From Nitrogeniibacter sp050293885 (GTDB lineage: Bacteria; Pseudomonadota; Gammaproteobacteria; Burkholderiales; Rhodocyclaceae): DNA of 38,963 bases. Both the position numbers and the translations under genes were made by a program. Positions 15,697 through 25,704 of the stretch are shown here, piece by piece (the stretch's first letter is position 1; every line of letters starts with the position of its first letter). A model generated the notes under the pieces. It did no database searches, was not told the DNA's origin, and saw only the letters and a program-made list of their open reading frames with translations. The stretch lies in contig JBNKNO010000031.1 in NCBI GenBank assembly GCA_050293885.1, positions 1 through 38,963 on the forward strand. Direction: 5' to 3'.

Positions 15697-17804
15697 GGTG
15701 CGCTCTTGCCGAAACCAGCGAGCAAGGTGTTGAGCGCGCTCTTCTGCTCCGGCGTGCCGTCGCGGGCGATCTTGGCCATCAGCGCGGTGACGCTGAGGTT
15801 CTGCAGCTCACCCGACGACTGCCCCAACGCACCGACCAGATCGCGCATGTCGCCGACCATGTCGCGCTCGCCGCTGAGATGGTCCTTGAGCGCCACCTGC
15901 AGCGTGTCGCTCTTGTGAATCGCACCGTCGATGCCCTTGCCCACGGCCAGGGCGTTGACGAAGCGCTGGAAGTAATCGCCTTCGCCGCCGACGATGTCGA
16001 TCTTGGCATTGGCCATCGCCTTGCCCAGCACCTCGGCCTGCTCGCGCGCGATGCCAGTCTGCGCGTCAATGGCCTTGAGCGTTTCCACGTGCGACTTGTC
16101 GAGGCGCATGCGGAACTCTTCGTGCGCCTGGGTCGCTTCGGTCATCGACGACATGGCGGCGAACTTCTCGCGCAGCCCGTTGGCCTCGGCGGCGAAACGC
16201 GCCTCGACCACCTTGGCCTCGGCCAGACCGGATTGGGTAATGGCCTCGGCATCCGCGGTGCGCACCGTCACATCGGCCAGGCCCAGCTTCTCCTTGCCTT
16301 CCGCCTCGGCTTCCAGACGCGCGCGCAGGGCTTCGGCTTCGGCGAGTCCGTACTTCTCGACCGCTTCGGATTCGGCGATCTTGACCCGCGCATCGGCCAG
16401 ACCTTGCTTCTCGCTGGCATCGGCATTGACCAGCTTGACCTTGGCCCCGGCCAGTCCCGGTGCGGCTTCCAGCGCCTCGATACCCTCGGCTTCGCGCTTC
16501 TTGGCGTCCGCCTCGCGTTCGGCCACTTTCAGGCGCGCATCGGCCAGCAGGAGTTCCTCGGCCGCCTTGTGATGGGCGCGACGCTCCTGCGCCTCGGCAG
16601 CCTTCACTTCCATCACCAACTTTTCTTCCGCCTGACCTTCGGCCAGCACCACGGTCGACTTGCGGGTGCGCTCGGCTTCGGCCACGGTACGCAGTTCCTT
16701 GATCGCCTCTTCCTGTTCCGCCACGGTGCGCTCGACGACGATGCGCTCGCGAATCACATCGGCAATGTGCTTTTTCTGCAGCTCGACCGCCTTGTCCTTC
16801 TCGATACGCTGCAAGGTGACTTCCTTCTCGCGATCGACAATTTCCAGATCGCGGGCACGGGTCACTTTCTCTTCCTCGATGGCGATGGCACGCAACCGGT
16901 TCTTCTCGGCCACTTCCGTCTCACGCTGGGTGTTTTCGCTCTGCACGGCAATGGCCTGCTCCGCCTCCAGACGGGCCAGCTCGGCACGCGCATTTTCTTC
17001 GGCCTCGACACGTGCCGTCTCGGCATGCTCTCGGGCACGTACCGATGCCACTTCGCGCGTCTGGCGCGCTTCGGCATCTGCTTGCTGGCGTTCGAGCTCA
17101 AGCATCGCCTCGCGCGTTTCCACATTCTTCTTCTTGATCTGCATCTCTTCATCGCGACGCAGATTGTTGGTGAAAACATGCTCCACCGCCGTCAATTCGG
17201 TAATCTTCTTGATGCCCTGTGCGTCGAGAATATTGTCGGGATCGAGCTTGGCCAGCGGCGTCTGTTCGAGGAAATCGATGGCAGCATCTTCGAGCACATA
17301 GCCCGACAGGTCGTCACCGATCTGACGGATGATCTCGTCACGAAAGCGGTCGCGCGCTTGGTAGAGATCAACGAAGTCCATCGCCTTGCCGACGGTCTTC
17401 AGGGCTTCCGAAAACTTCGCGGAGAACAACTCTTCGAGCGTGTCGTGATTGGAGGCTCGGTTGCACCCGATGCCTTGCGCCACCTTCAACACATCTTCGG
17501 CCGTTTTGTTGACCCGAACGAAGAACTTCACCTTGATGTCGGCCCGGATATTGTCCTTGCAGATCAGCCCCTCGTTGCCGGTGCGGTCGATTTCGATGGT
17601 CTTGACGGCAATGTCCATCAACTCGGCCTTGTGAATGATCGGATAGACCATCCTGCCGGTGAACGTGACTTCCGGTTCGGACCGCAAGGTATTGACGATC
17701 ATCGCGAAGCCCTGCTCGACCTTGCGGTAGAACTTGGCAAAGGCCGCGAACAGGATCAGGACGAGCAGGGCAAGAATGCCTACTGCGACATAGATCGGCT
17801 CCAT
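15693..17804 (-). CDS. Flotillin-like SPFH-domain membrane protein (YqiK-like)
   Basis: The 703-residue product has one N-terminal membrane helix (about residues 5-25), an SPFH/PHB domain to about residue 210, and a very long charged coiled coil rich in Glu, Ala, Lys and Arg (about 220-600). That arrangement defines bacterial flotillins, which oligomerise into rings or cages at the inner membrane. The closest E. coli relative is YqiK. The ATG at 17804 has AAGGGG five bases upstream; the open frame extends to 17939 but the extra residues are basic and lack homology. It lies 52 bp after the YqiJ-like gene, the same pairing as yqiJ-yqiK in E. coli. Its length is greater than that of YqiK, mainly in the coiled coil. 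Confidence 0.92.
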   Translation of the reverse strand: MEPIYVAVGILALLVLILFAAFAKFYRKVEQGFAMIVNTLRSEPEVTFTGRMVYPIIHKAELMDIAVKTIEIDRTGNEGLICKDNIRADIKVKFFVRVNKTAEDVLKVAQGIGCNRASNHDTLEELFSAKFSEALKTVGKAMDFVDLYQARDRFRDEIIRQIGDDLSGYVLEDAAIDFLEQTPLAKLDPDNILDAQGIKKITELTAVEHVFTNNLRRDEEMQIKKKNVETREAMLELERQQADAEARQTREVASVRAREHAETARVEAEENARAELARLEAEQAIAVQSENTQRETEVAEKNRLRAIAIEEEKVTRARDLEIVDREKEVTLQRIEKDKAVELQKKHIADVIRERIVVERTVAEQEEAIKELRTVAEAERTRKSTVVLAEGQAEEKLVMEVKAAEAQERRAHHKAAEELLLADARLKVAEREADAKKREAEGIEALEAAPGLAGAKVKLVNADASEKQGLADARVKIAESEAVEKYGLAEAEALRARLEAEAEGKEKLGLADVTVRTADAEAITQSGLAEAKVVEARFAAEANGLREKFAAMSSMTEATQAHEEFRMRLDKSHVETLKAIDAQTGIAREQAEVLGKAMANAKIDIVGGEGDYFQRFVNALAVGKGIDGAIHKSDTLQVALKDHLSGERDMVGDMRDLVGALGQSSGELQNLSVTALMAKIARDGTPEQKSALNTLLAGFGKSAP

Positions 17805-17856
17805 GGATTCCCCTTGAAAGTGATGCGCCGGAAGTGTCCGGCAAAGTCGTTTGTGG

Positions 17857-18504
17857 TTATTGTTCCGGCGTATCCGCCGGTTCTTCCGCGACCAGATAGC
17901 CGCCCTTGTTCGCGTCGTATTCGAGAATGCGCGCCACACTGTCGCGCACCAGGGTGTTGGGTTCGCGCGCCCATACCTTGATGTTCAGACTCGCGCCCCG
18001 CGTCGTGACCTCGGCACGTCCGAAATTGGCCTCGACGGTCTGGCTGAGGATGCGGCAGGTTTCGCCGATGAGACTGGCATTCGAGCGCGCGCCATGGGTG
18101 ACGAACAGGCCCCGCAATGGCCGTACGGCCATTGCGGTCATGGGCAGTGACACGGCCACCGCCACCAGCAACGCACCCACCCCGCCTGCAATCCCCAGCA
18201 GTACACCGGGCAGCAAGGGCAGCAACCACATGGCTGCCAGGCAGCACACGGTCCATGAGATCAGCACGATCAGACTGATCACCACGGAAAACGGTACACC
18301 GCTCAATCCGAAGGCCACCAGGTAGCTTCCGACCGTGCCGACATCCAGACCGTCGAGATCGAGATCCGTGTCCAGCCCCAGCCCGCCGTCTTCGAAATCG
18401 ACAAGCCCGACCACGCCCAGTAACCAATAGAAGAGCACGGCACCGAGCAATGCCGTCAAAATGGCTGTCGGGAAACTTGTGGCGGCATCGATGAAGCCAA
18501 TCAT
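17857..18504 (-). CDS. YqiJ-like membrane protein with OB-fold (NfeD-related)
   Basis: The 215-residue protein has three or four hydrophobic segments in its first 125 residues (for example TAILTALLGAVLFYWLLGVV and the stretch near residues 70-120). A soluble C-terminal domain follows, predicted to be an OB-like beta barrel as in NfeD/YqiJ proteins that accompany flotillins. An acidic loop (DFEDGGLGLDTDLDLDG) separates the first helices. AGGAG precedes the ATG at 18504 by seven bases. Gene order YqiJ then flotillin is conserved in many proteobacteria. It probably helps to place flotillin in the membrane; that is inferred from family context. Confidence 0.87.
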   Translation of the reverse strand: MIGFIDAATSFPTAILTALLGAVLFYWLLGVVGLVDFEDGGLGLDTDLDLDGLDVGTVGSYLVAFGLSGVPFSVVISLIVLISWTVCCLAAMWLLPLLPGVLLGIAGGVGALLVAVAVSLPMTAMAVRPLRGLFVTHGARSNASLIGETCRILSQTVEANFGRAEVTTRGASLNIKVWAREPNTLVRDSVARILEYDANKGGYLVAEEPADTPEQ

Positions 18505-18550
18505 GAACAGGCTCCTGCATGAAGAATTTCAGTCGGCCAAGACAATAGCA

Positions 18551-18880
18551 TTACTTGGCGCCACCCTTTGTGAATGCGATCAGTTCGCGCGTGACCTTTT
18601 CCTTGATCCCGAGCCGATCGTTTTCGTCGAGGCCGTAGCGACGCGCCAGCACCGTGTAATCCTCCGGCGTCAATGACACCGTCAAGCGCGGCCGCTTCGC
18701 CCGGCCCGACACCGACAACCCAAGCAGGTGACGTATCTCGTCCGACGTCGATCGGTTGTGCTCGAAGGCCGAGCGACGCACGGCTTCCAGCACCTCATCC
18801 TCGACGTCGAACGCCACCTGCACCGCCCGAATCGCCCGATCCGAACTCTGCCAACGCTCAGGTTTGCGCGAAATGCTCAT
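18551..18880 (-). CDS. Small protein with two ribbon-helix-helix-like units
   Basis: No named family is recognised for this 109-residue basic protein. It appears to contain two copies of a strand-helix-helix pattern: residues 17-54 (AVQVAFDVEDEVLEAVRR and the following helix to HLLGL) and residues 64-103 (RLTVSLTPEDYTVLARRYG and the following helix to LIAF). Each resembles an Arc/CopG ribbon-helix-helix unit, with alternating residues on the strand that could enter the DNA major groove. The ATG overlaps the pspA stop codon (ATGA). It is the only DNA-binding-like protein in the operon, whose promoter has a two-part palindrome, so it may be the autoregulator. This is a structural guess, not a family assignment. 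Confidence 0.6.
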   Translation of the reverse strand: MSISRKPERWQSSDRAIRAVQVAFDVEDEVLEAVRRSAFEHNRSTSDEIRHLLGLSVSGRAKRPRLTVSLTPEDYTVLARRYGLDENDRLGIKEKVTRELIAFTKGGAK

Positions 18881-19593
18881 GCCGGTTCCGCGGGCCCCTT
18901 CGACGCCCCTTGACGCGCCTTGATGCGCGCCATGATCCGCAGCTTGCGATCGGCATCTTCGCCGATGCCGGCCGCGGTCAGTTTGGTGTCGAGGGCTTCA
19001 TTACCCAGTTCGGCATCCAGTTTTTCCGCAGCGACCAGCCGATCTGAAAATTCCTCGTGGCGCTTCTTGATGCGCTCCAGCGACTCCCGCGCCGAGGTCA
19101 GTTTCGAGCCGGAGCTGACGATGTTGTCGGAGATCGATTGACTGGCGCGATACACGCTTTCGGTCGTACGCACGGCGGCAATCTCACGCTCATGTTCGCG
19201 AATCTTCGCCTCAGCGCTCTTGATCAGATCCTTGAGCTGCCCAACCTGCAGTGCAAAGCTGGCGTGTGCCCGCGTCTGAGTCTCCAGTTCCGCCTCGAGC
19301 TCGGCCACACGGCCCGCCACTTCTTCAGCCAGTGCATCCTGCTGCTTGTTCAGCGCTTCCACCGCCATGCCTTCGTAGCGATCGATTTCACCTTGCAGCC
19401 GCTCGATCTCGCGGGCGCTCTGCATCTCCTTCGCAACCACGCCGGTCAGATCCTTTTTGGCCTGGTCGATACTGTGCTTGCCATCGAGAATTTCCTGCTC
19501 GTAAATCTTGCTCGAATTGCTATCGACAATGCTTTCGCCGATCTCGCGAACCGATCCTCGCAGCAGCGTAACGATCTTGCTGATAACGGACAT
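18877..19593 (-). CDS. PspA/IM30 family protein (YjfJ-like)
   Basis: The 238-residue product is an ESCRT-III-like membrane-binding protein of the PspA/IM30 family. It starts MSVISKIVTLLRGSVREIGE, the amphipathic first helix, and continues as an unbroken helical coiled coil with the motifs DQAKKDLTGVVAKEM and EIAAVRTTESVYRASQ. Pairing with the preceding DUF2170 gene marks it as the YjfJ branch rather than the PspF-regulated PspA. PspA proteins stabilise damaged inner membranes. The start lies 12 bp after the DUF2170 stop and the end overlaps the next gene by four bases. No sigma54/PspF-type promoter precedes the operon. Confidence 0.9.
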   Translation of the reverse strand: MSVISKIVTLLRGSVREIGESIVDSNSSKIYEQEILDGKHSIDQAKKDLTGVVAKEMQSAREIERLQGEIDRYEGMAVEALNKQQDALAEEVAGRVAELEAELETQTRAHASFALQVGQLKDLIKSAEAKIREHEREIAAVRTTESVYRASQSISDNIVSSGSKLTSARESLERIKKRHEEFSDRLVAAEKLDAELGNEALDTKLTAAGIGEDADRKLRIMARIKARQGASKGPAEPA

Positions 19594-19605
19594 AATGGAC
19601 TCCTG

Positions 19606-20022
19606 TTATTTGAGGTATGCCGACAAGGCACCGAGGGCATCGAGGGCGTTGTCACTGACGGCGGCCACGTCGGCGGCCACGTCGGCAAGCCCCGAATGGC
19701 GGCCGAGGGCGCCGAACATGACGTATCGATCGCCCACTTTGCCGAAGGATGACAAGGGAACCGACGGGTTGAGTTCAAGCAGCGTTTCGAGCAGAGCCGA
19801 ACGCTGATTCACGTCCACCTCGTTTTCGTCCCACAGGAAACACATGCAAAGTAATTGAGCGTCGGAGCCAGTAATGAATACCGGCAACTCATCTCGCCCT
19901 TCGATACTGACCTGCAATACCGGCACATCACCCGGAATGGGATGCACCTGAACGGACACGCCCCCCATGGTGGCGGACACGGCATCATCAATACCCCGAA
20001 GCTGCTCTTGCAACTGCTCCAT
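19606..20022 (-). CDS. DUF2170 family protein (YjfI-like)
   Basis: The 138-residue acidic protein is the first gene of the operon. The motifs LPVFITGSDAQLLCMCFLWD and NPSVPLSSFGKVGDRYVMFG (approximately residues 46-65 and 83-103) match what I know of the DUF2170/YjfI family, regularly found directly before a YjfJ-type PspA gene. It has no signal peptide or membrane segment and no catalytic motif. AAGGAG lies six bases before the ATG. Function is unknown; a partner or regulator of PspA is plausible from the fixed gene pairing. Confidence 0.85.
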   Translation of the reverse strand: MEQLQEQLRGIDDAVSATMGGVSVQVHPIPGDVPVLQVSIEGRDELPVFITGSDAQLLCMCFLWDENEVDVNQRSALLETLLELNPSVPLSSFGKVGDRYVMFGALGRHSGLADVAADVAAVSDNALDALGALSAYLK

Positions 20023-20072
20023 ATGCGCTCCTTATTTTTATCGAAACCATCCGAGCCGAATGGCATAATGAA

Positions 20073-20117
20073 AGCTTAGAGCACTCGACATAACATGTCA
20101 AGACATATTATGTCGAG
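20073..20117 (-). promoter_or_regulatory. Promoter and tandem palindromic operator of the PspA/flotillin/ATPase operon
   Basis: Two 13-bp palindromes with the form GACAT-N3-ATGTC stand in tandem at 20087-20099 (GACATAACATGTC) and 20102-20114 (GACATATTATGTC), separated by two bases. They lie inside a larger perfect dyad (CTCGACATAA at 20084-20093 and its reverse complement at 20108-20117). On the minus strand a perfect TTGACA (20101-20096) sits exactly at the centre, with TAAGCT (20078-20073) 17 bases downstream as a weak -10. A protein bound to both sites would cover the -35 element, so repression is inferred. The message would have a leader of about 45 bases. Confidence 0.7.
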
Positions 20118-20407
20118 ACGCAAACACACCGCAACGCCTGATTTACCGGTCCACACAAGCGCCCCATCCCAATACGGCGAACCACTGCCTCTTGCGCCCC
20201 AATACTGCACTACCACCACGTACACGCCGTACCACCACCGTTCGTCGCTGCCAAGCGCTCACGCCCGTAGGGATACCGTCAATCGGATGCCTCTCGTCGG
20301 CTTACCGCAGAATCCACTTTTGCAACCAACGCGGCCGCAAAAGCCGCTATTCTTTGCCCCGGCGCTTTTCGCCGGCAGACCCGCCTGAACATTCCTCATG
20401 AGTCAGC
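20118..20407. other. Intergenic region before parE
   Basis: No convincing gene is seen in these 290 bases; the short open frames lack ribosome-binding sites and family motifs. A 6-bp hairpin with arms CCGGCG/CGCCGG and loop CTTTT occurs at 20359-20375, within the likely parE leader. No clear promoter for parE was found, and no strong Shine-Dalgarno sequence precedes its ATG. Confidence 0.5.
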
Positions 20408-22383
<1,976 letters not shown>

Positions 22384-22387
<4 letters not shown>

Positions 22388-22429
22388 CGCTTTTCGAGCA
22401 CGATATATACTAACGATATATTCCACGAT
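22384..22429 (+). promoter_or_regulatory. vapBC promoter with direct-repeat operator
   Basis: TTGACG (22384-22389), which contains the parE stop codon, and TATACT (22406-22411) are 16 bases apart and form a good sigma70 promoter. The word ACGATATAT occurs at 22400-22408 and again at 22413-22421, with a third ACGAT at 22425. These repeats overlap the -10 and are probably the site bound by the VapB-VapC complex, as autoregulation is the rule in such modules. Confidence 0.6.
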
Positions 22430-22442
22430 CGAAAGGCCATCC

Positions 22443-22673
22443 ATGGACACCGCAAAGCTATTCATCAATGGCCGCAGCCAGGCGGTGCGTTTGCCCAAGG
22501 AATTCCGCTTCGAGGGCGACGAGGTGTTCATCAAGCGCGTGGGCGACGCGGTGGTGCTGCTGCCGCGCCACGGCTGGAACACGCTGTTCGACGGGCTCAA
22601 TGCCTTCGAGGCGGGCTTCACCATCACGCGCGAGCAACCGCCCATGCAGTCACGCGAGGCGATCGACCCGTGA
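22443..22673 (+). CDS. vapB: VapB-type antitoxin (AbrB/MazE-like DNA-binding domain)
   Basis: The 76-residue product starts with the swapped-hairpin AbrB-type DNA-binding domain: KLFINGRSQAVRLPKEFRF followed by GDEVFIKRVGDAVVLLP. This is the standard VapB antitoxin of the VagC/VapB group. The C-terminal 30 residues (from LNAFEAGFT on) are the flexible toxin-binding tail. A GAAAGG ribosome-binding site lies before the ATG. The stop codon overlaps the vapC GTG start. It neutralises VapC and probably represses its own promoter together with VapC. Confidence 0.9.
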   Translation: MDTAKLFINGRSQAVRLPKEFRFEGDEVFIKRVGDAVVLLPRHGWNTLFDGLNAFEAGFTITREQPPMQSREAIDP

Positions 22674-23113
22674 GGTTCATGCTCGACACCAACATCTGCA
22701 TCTACCTCATCAACCACCGCCCGGCCCACGTGCGCACCCGCTTCGAGGCGCATGCCGTGGGCGACATCGGCGTCTCGATGATTACCGCGATGGAACTGGC
22801 TTACGGCGTCGAGAAGAGCGCTTCGGCACGCAACCGGCAGGCACTGGAAACCTTTCTGCTGCCGCTGGAGATTGCCCCCTTTGATGAAGCTGCCGTTTCC
22901 CACTACGCACGCATCCGTCACCAGCTTGAGCAGCGCGGCACCCCCATCGGCCCCTACGATCTGCAGATCGCGGCCCATGCCCGTGCGCTCGGCTGCACAC
23001 TGGTCACCAACAACACGCGCGAGTTCGAGCGCGTCGACGATCTCCTGATTGAAAACTGGGCCGAGCAAGGCGTGAGCGAGCCGCCGGCTTCGTATCTTGG
23101 AACACCCGCATGA
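22670..23113 (+). CDS. vapC: VapC-type PIN-domain ribonuclease toxin
   Basis: The 147-residue product is a PIN-domain endoribonuclease of the VapC family, whose characterised members cut initiator tRNA or other structured RNAs. The acidic active-site residues are present: D6 in FMLDTNIC, E42 in AMELAYG, D97 in GPYDLQIA, and the NNTREF motif at residues 114-119. It therefore looks intact. Translation starts at the GTG that overlaps the vapB stop (GTGA); an internal ATG three codons later is the alternative. The end overlaps the parC start codon in ATGA, an unusual coupling of a toxin with an essential housekeeping gene. Confidence 0.92.
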   Translation: MRFMLDTNICIYLINHRPAHVRTRFEAHAVGDIGVSMITAMELAYGVEKSASARNRQALETFLLPLEIAPFDEAAVSHYARIRHQLEQRGTPIGPYDLQIAAHARALGCTLVTNNTREFERVDDLLIENWAEQGVSEPPASYLGTPA

Positions 23114-25464
23114 GCAACGATTCACTCGATCTTTTCGACGAAACACCCGCCATCGACGAGGCGCCCCCGCCGGCGCCGCCCGGCAGCGACGACGAGCCGC
23201 CCATGGATGGCGACGCGCTGCCGCTGGACCGCTATGCCGAGCGCGCCTATCTGGCCTACGCCATGAGCGTGGTGAAGTCGCGCGCGCTGCCGCAGGTGGA
23301 AGACGGCATGAAGCCGGTGCAGCGCCGCATCCTGTTCGCGATGAACGAGATGCGCCTGGGCGCCAATGCCAAGCACGTGAAGTCCGCCCGCGTGGTCGGC
23401 GACGTGATCGGCAAGTACCACCCGCATGGCGACAGTTCGGTGTACGACGCCATGGTGCGCACCGCGCAGGACTTTTCCTTGCGCTATCCGCTGGTGGACG
23501 GCCAAGGCAACTTCGGCTCGCGCGACGGCGATTCGGCCGCCGCGATGCGTTACACCGAATGTCGGCTGACGCCCATTGCCGATTTGCTGCTATCGGAGAT
23601 CGATCGCGGCACGGTGGACTTCGCACCCAACTACGACGGCGCCTTCGAAGAGCCGACGCTGTTGCCGGCGCGCCTGCCGATGGTGCTCATGAACGGCGCC
23701 TCGGGCATCGCCGTGGGCATGGCGACGGAAATCCCCTCGCACAACCTGCGCGAAGTGGCCGACGCCGCCTGCCTGCTCATCAAGCACCCGGAAGCCACGC
23801 TCGACGAGGTGATGGCGATTCTGCCGGGGCCGGACTTCCCCGGCGGTGGCCAGCTCATCTCCCCCGCCGCCGCCATCCGCGAGGCTTACGCCAGCGGCCG
23901 CGGCAGCCTGCGGGTACGCGCGCGCTGGCGCTTCGAGGAGATGGCGCGCGGTCAGTGGCGTGTGATCATCGACGAGTTGCCGCACGGCGTATCCACCGCC
24001 AACGTGCTGGCCGAGATCGAAACGCTCACCAACCCACAGCCGCGCACCGGCAAGAAAGACGTCTCGCAGGAACAGAAACAGCTCAAGACGCTGGTGCTGA
24101 GCGTGCTCGACACGGTGCGCGACGAATCCTCCGACAAGGCGGCGGTGCGCATCGTGCTCGAACCGCGCTCCAGCCGGCAGAGCCGAGAAGAATTCATGGC
24201 CGTGCTGCTGGCCCACACCAGCCTCGAGACCACGACCTCGCTCAACCTCACCATGATCGGGCGCGACGGCCGGCCGCAGCAGAAGAACCTGGTGCAGATC
24301 CTGCGCGAGTGGGTCGACTTCCGCTACGTGACCGTCGAGCGCCGCACCCGCCATCGGCTGGACGAAGTCGAGCGCCGCATCCACATCCTCGAAGGGCGCA
24401 TGATCGCCTTCCTCAATATCGAGGAAGTGATCCGCGTGATCCGCGAGGCGGACGATCCGAAGGCCGATCTCATGGCCCACTTCAAGCTCACCGAAGTGCA
24501 GGCCGAAGACATCCTCGAAATCCGCCTGCGCCAGCTCGCCCGGCTCGAAGGCATCCGCATCGAGCAGGAACTGGCCAAGCTGCAGGAAGAACGCGACGGC
24601 CTCAAGCACTTGCTCGACAGCCGCGCCGCGATGACGCGCTTGATCCTCAAGGAAATCAACGAGGACACCAAGAAATTCGGCGACGAGCGCCGCACGCTGA
24701 TCGAATCCGTCGAGCCGGTGGCGGCCGCCGAAATCAAGGTGGCGGACGAACCGGTCACGGTCATCATCTCGAAGAACGGCTGGGTACGTACCCGCCAGGG
24801 CCACGGCATCGACGCGGCCAGCATCAACTTCAAGGCTGGCGACAGCGGCTTCCTGCACATTGAAACCCGCAGCGTGTGGCCGTTGATCGTGGTCGACACC
24901 CAGGGCCGCGGTTACACCGTGCGTGTCAGCGATCTGCCCGGCGGGCGCGGCGACGGCACGCCGATCACCACGCTTGTCGACTTCCAGGACGGCGCCAAGC
25001 TTGCGCAGGCGGTGTCGGCCAATCCGGAATCGCGCTACCTGTTTGCCAATTCCGGCGGCTACGGCTTCATCTGCCAGATCGCCAACGCCATGACGCGCCA
25101 GCGCGCCGGCAAGGCGTTCATGACGCTCGAAAAAGGCGAAAAGGTGTTGAGCCCGACGCCGGTGATCGGCGACTGGATCTGCGCGCTGTCGGACAACGGG
25201 CGCATTCTCGTCTTCCCGACCACGGAGATGAAGGAACAGTCCGGCGGACGCGGCATCATCGTCATGGGGCTGGACAAGGACGCCACGCTGGCCGCCGTGG
25301 CCGTGCCCGACAACGAGGCCGGCCTCACGGTGACCGGCATCGTGCGCGGTGGCCGCGAGTCGACGCAGACGATCAGACCGAACCAGCTCGAACTGTGGCG
25401 CCATCGCCGCGCGCGCAAAGGCATGGCGCTGCCGACCCGGATCAAGCCCATCGGCGCGGCCTGA
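23110..25464 (+). CDS. parC: ParC, topoisomerase IV subunit A
   Basis: ParC is the DNA-cleaving subunit of topoisomerase IV. The 784-residue product has an acidic, proline-rich N-terminal extension of about 38 residues before the conserved YAERAYLAYAMSVV. The catalytic tyrosine is Y148 in AMRYTECRL. The quinolone-resistance region reads HPHGDSSVYDAM, with the usual serine (S109) intact and an aspartate (D113) at the position that is Glu84 in E. coli. The C-terminal beta-pinwheel follows from about residue 520. The ATG overlaps the vapC stop. No separate promoter or strong ribosome-binding site is visible in the overlap, so translation may depend on vapC translation. Confidence 0.95.
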   Translation: MSNDSLDLFDETPAIDEAPPPAPPGSDDEPPMDGDALPLDRYAERAYLAYAMSVVKSRALPQVEDGMKPVQRRILFAMNEMRLGANAKHVKSARVVGDVIGKYHPHGDSSVYDAMVRTAQDFSLRYPLVDGQGNFGSRDGDSAAAMRYTECRLTPIADLLLSEIDRGTVDFAPNYDGAFEEPTLLPARLPMVLMNGASGIAVGMATEIPSHNLREVADAACLLIKHPEATLDEVMAILPGPDFPGGGQLISPAAAIREAYASGRGSLRVRARWRFEEMARGQWRVIIDELPHGVSTANVLAEIETLTNPQPRTGKKDVSQEQKQLKTLVLSVLDTVRDESSDKAAVRIVLEPRSSRQSREEFMAVLLAHTSLETTTSLNLTMIGRDGRPQQKNLVQILREWVDFRYVTVERRTRHRLDEVERRIHILEGRMIAFLNIEEVIRVIREADDPKADLMAHFKLTEVQAEDILEIRLRQLARLEGIRIEQELAKLQEERDGLKHLLDSRAAMTRLILKEINEDTKKFGDERRTLIESVEPVAAAEIKVADEPVTVIISKNGWVRTRQGHGIDAASINFKAGDSGFLHIETRSVWPLIVVDTQGRGYTVRVSDLPGGRGDGTPITTLVDFQDGAKLAQAVSANPESRYLFANSGGYGFICQIANAMTRQRAGKAFMTLEKGEKVLSPTPVIGDWICALSDNGRILVFPTTEMKEQSGGRGIIVMGLDKDATLAAVAVPDNEAGLTVTGIVRGGRESTQTIRPNQLELWRHRRARKGMALPTRIKPIGAA

Positions 25465-25488
25465 TCGTGCTCGTTTGAGTCGGCAATT

Positions 25489-25510
25489 CGGGCGGCCTGC
25501 GGGCCGCCCG
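25489..25510 (+). terminator. GC-rich hairpin after parC
   Basis: CGGGCGGC (25489-25496) pairs with GCCGCCCG (25503-25510) around a 6-base loop, 24 bases after the parC stop. There is no T-run after it, so it is a weak intrinsic terminator at best or a stabilising 3' hairpin. The remaining roughly 190 bases to the next gene show no other recognisable feature. Confidence 0.45.
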
Positions 25511-25704
25511 CGTCGTTCCGCCGGACCCGACACCGGCACGCCGGCAACCGCTCGTCGCCCCGGCAACAGCGTGCACTTGCCACCTGCCCGCATCGCGCTA
25601 CAATCGCGCGCCGCCGCATTCGCTCACCCGCCCCGGGAGAGTCGGCAGGACAAGGCTGCCCCCCATCATGACCCGCTGCGGTACGCACGCAAGAACGCCG
25701 CATC

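Noticed and set aside
20095..20401. Short open frames before parE
   Set aside because: They overlap the operator, have no ribosome-binding site and show no conserved feature.
22400..22429. Repeats near vapB as a possible CRISPR or mobile-element end
   Set aside because: They are three short direct repeats of an A/T-rich word within a promoter, as expected for a VapBC operator; no spacers or transposase are present.
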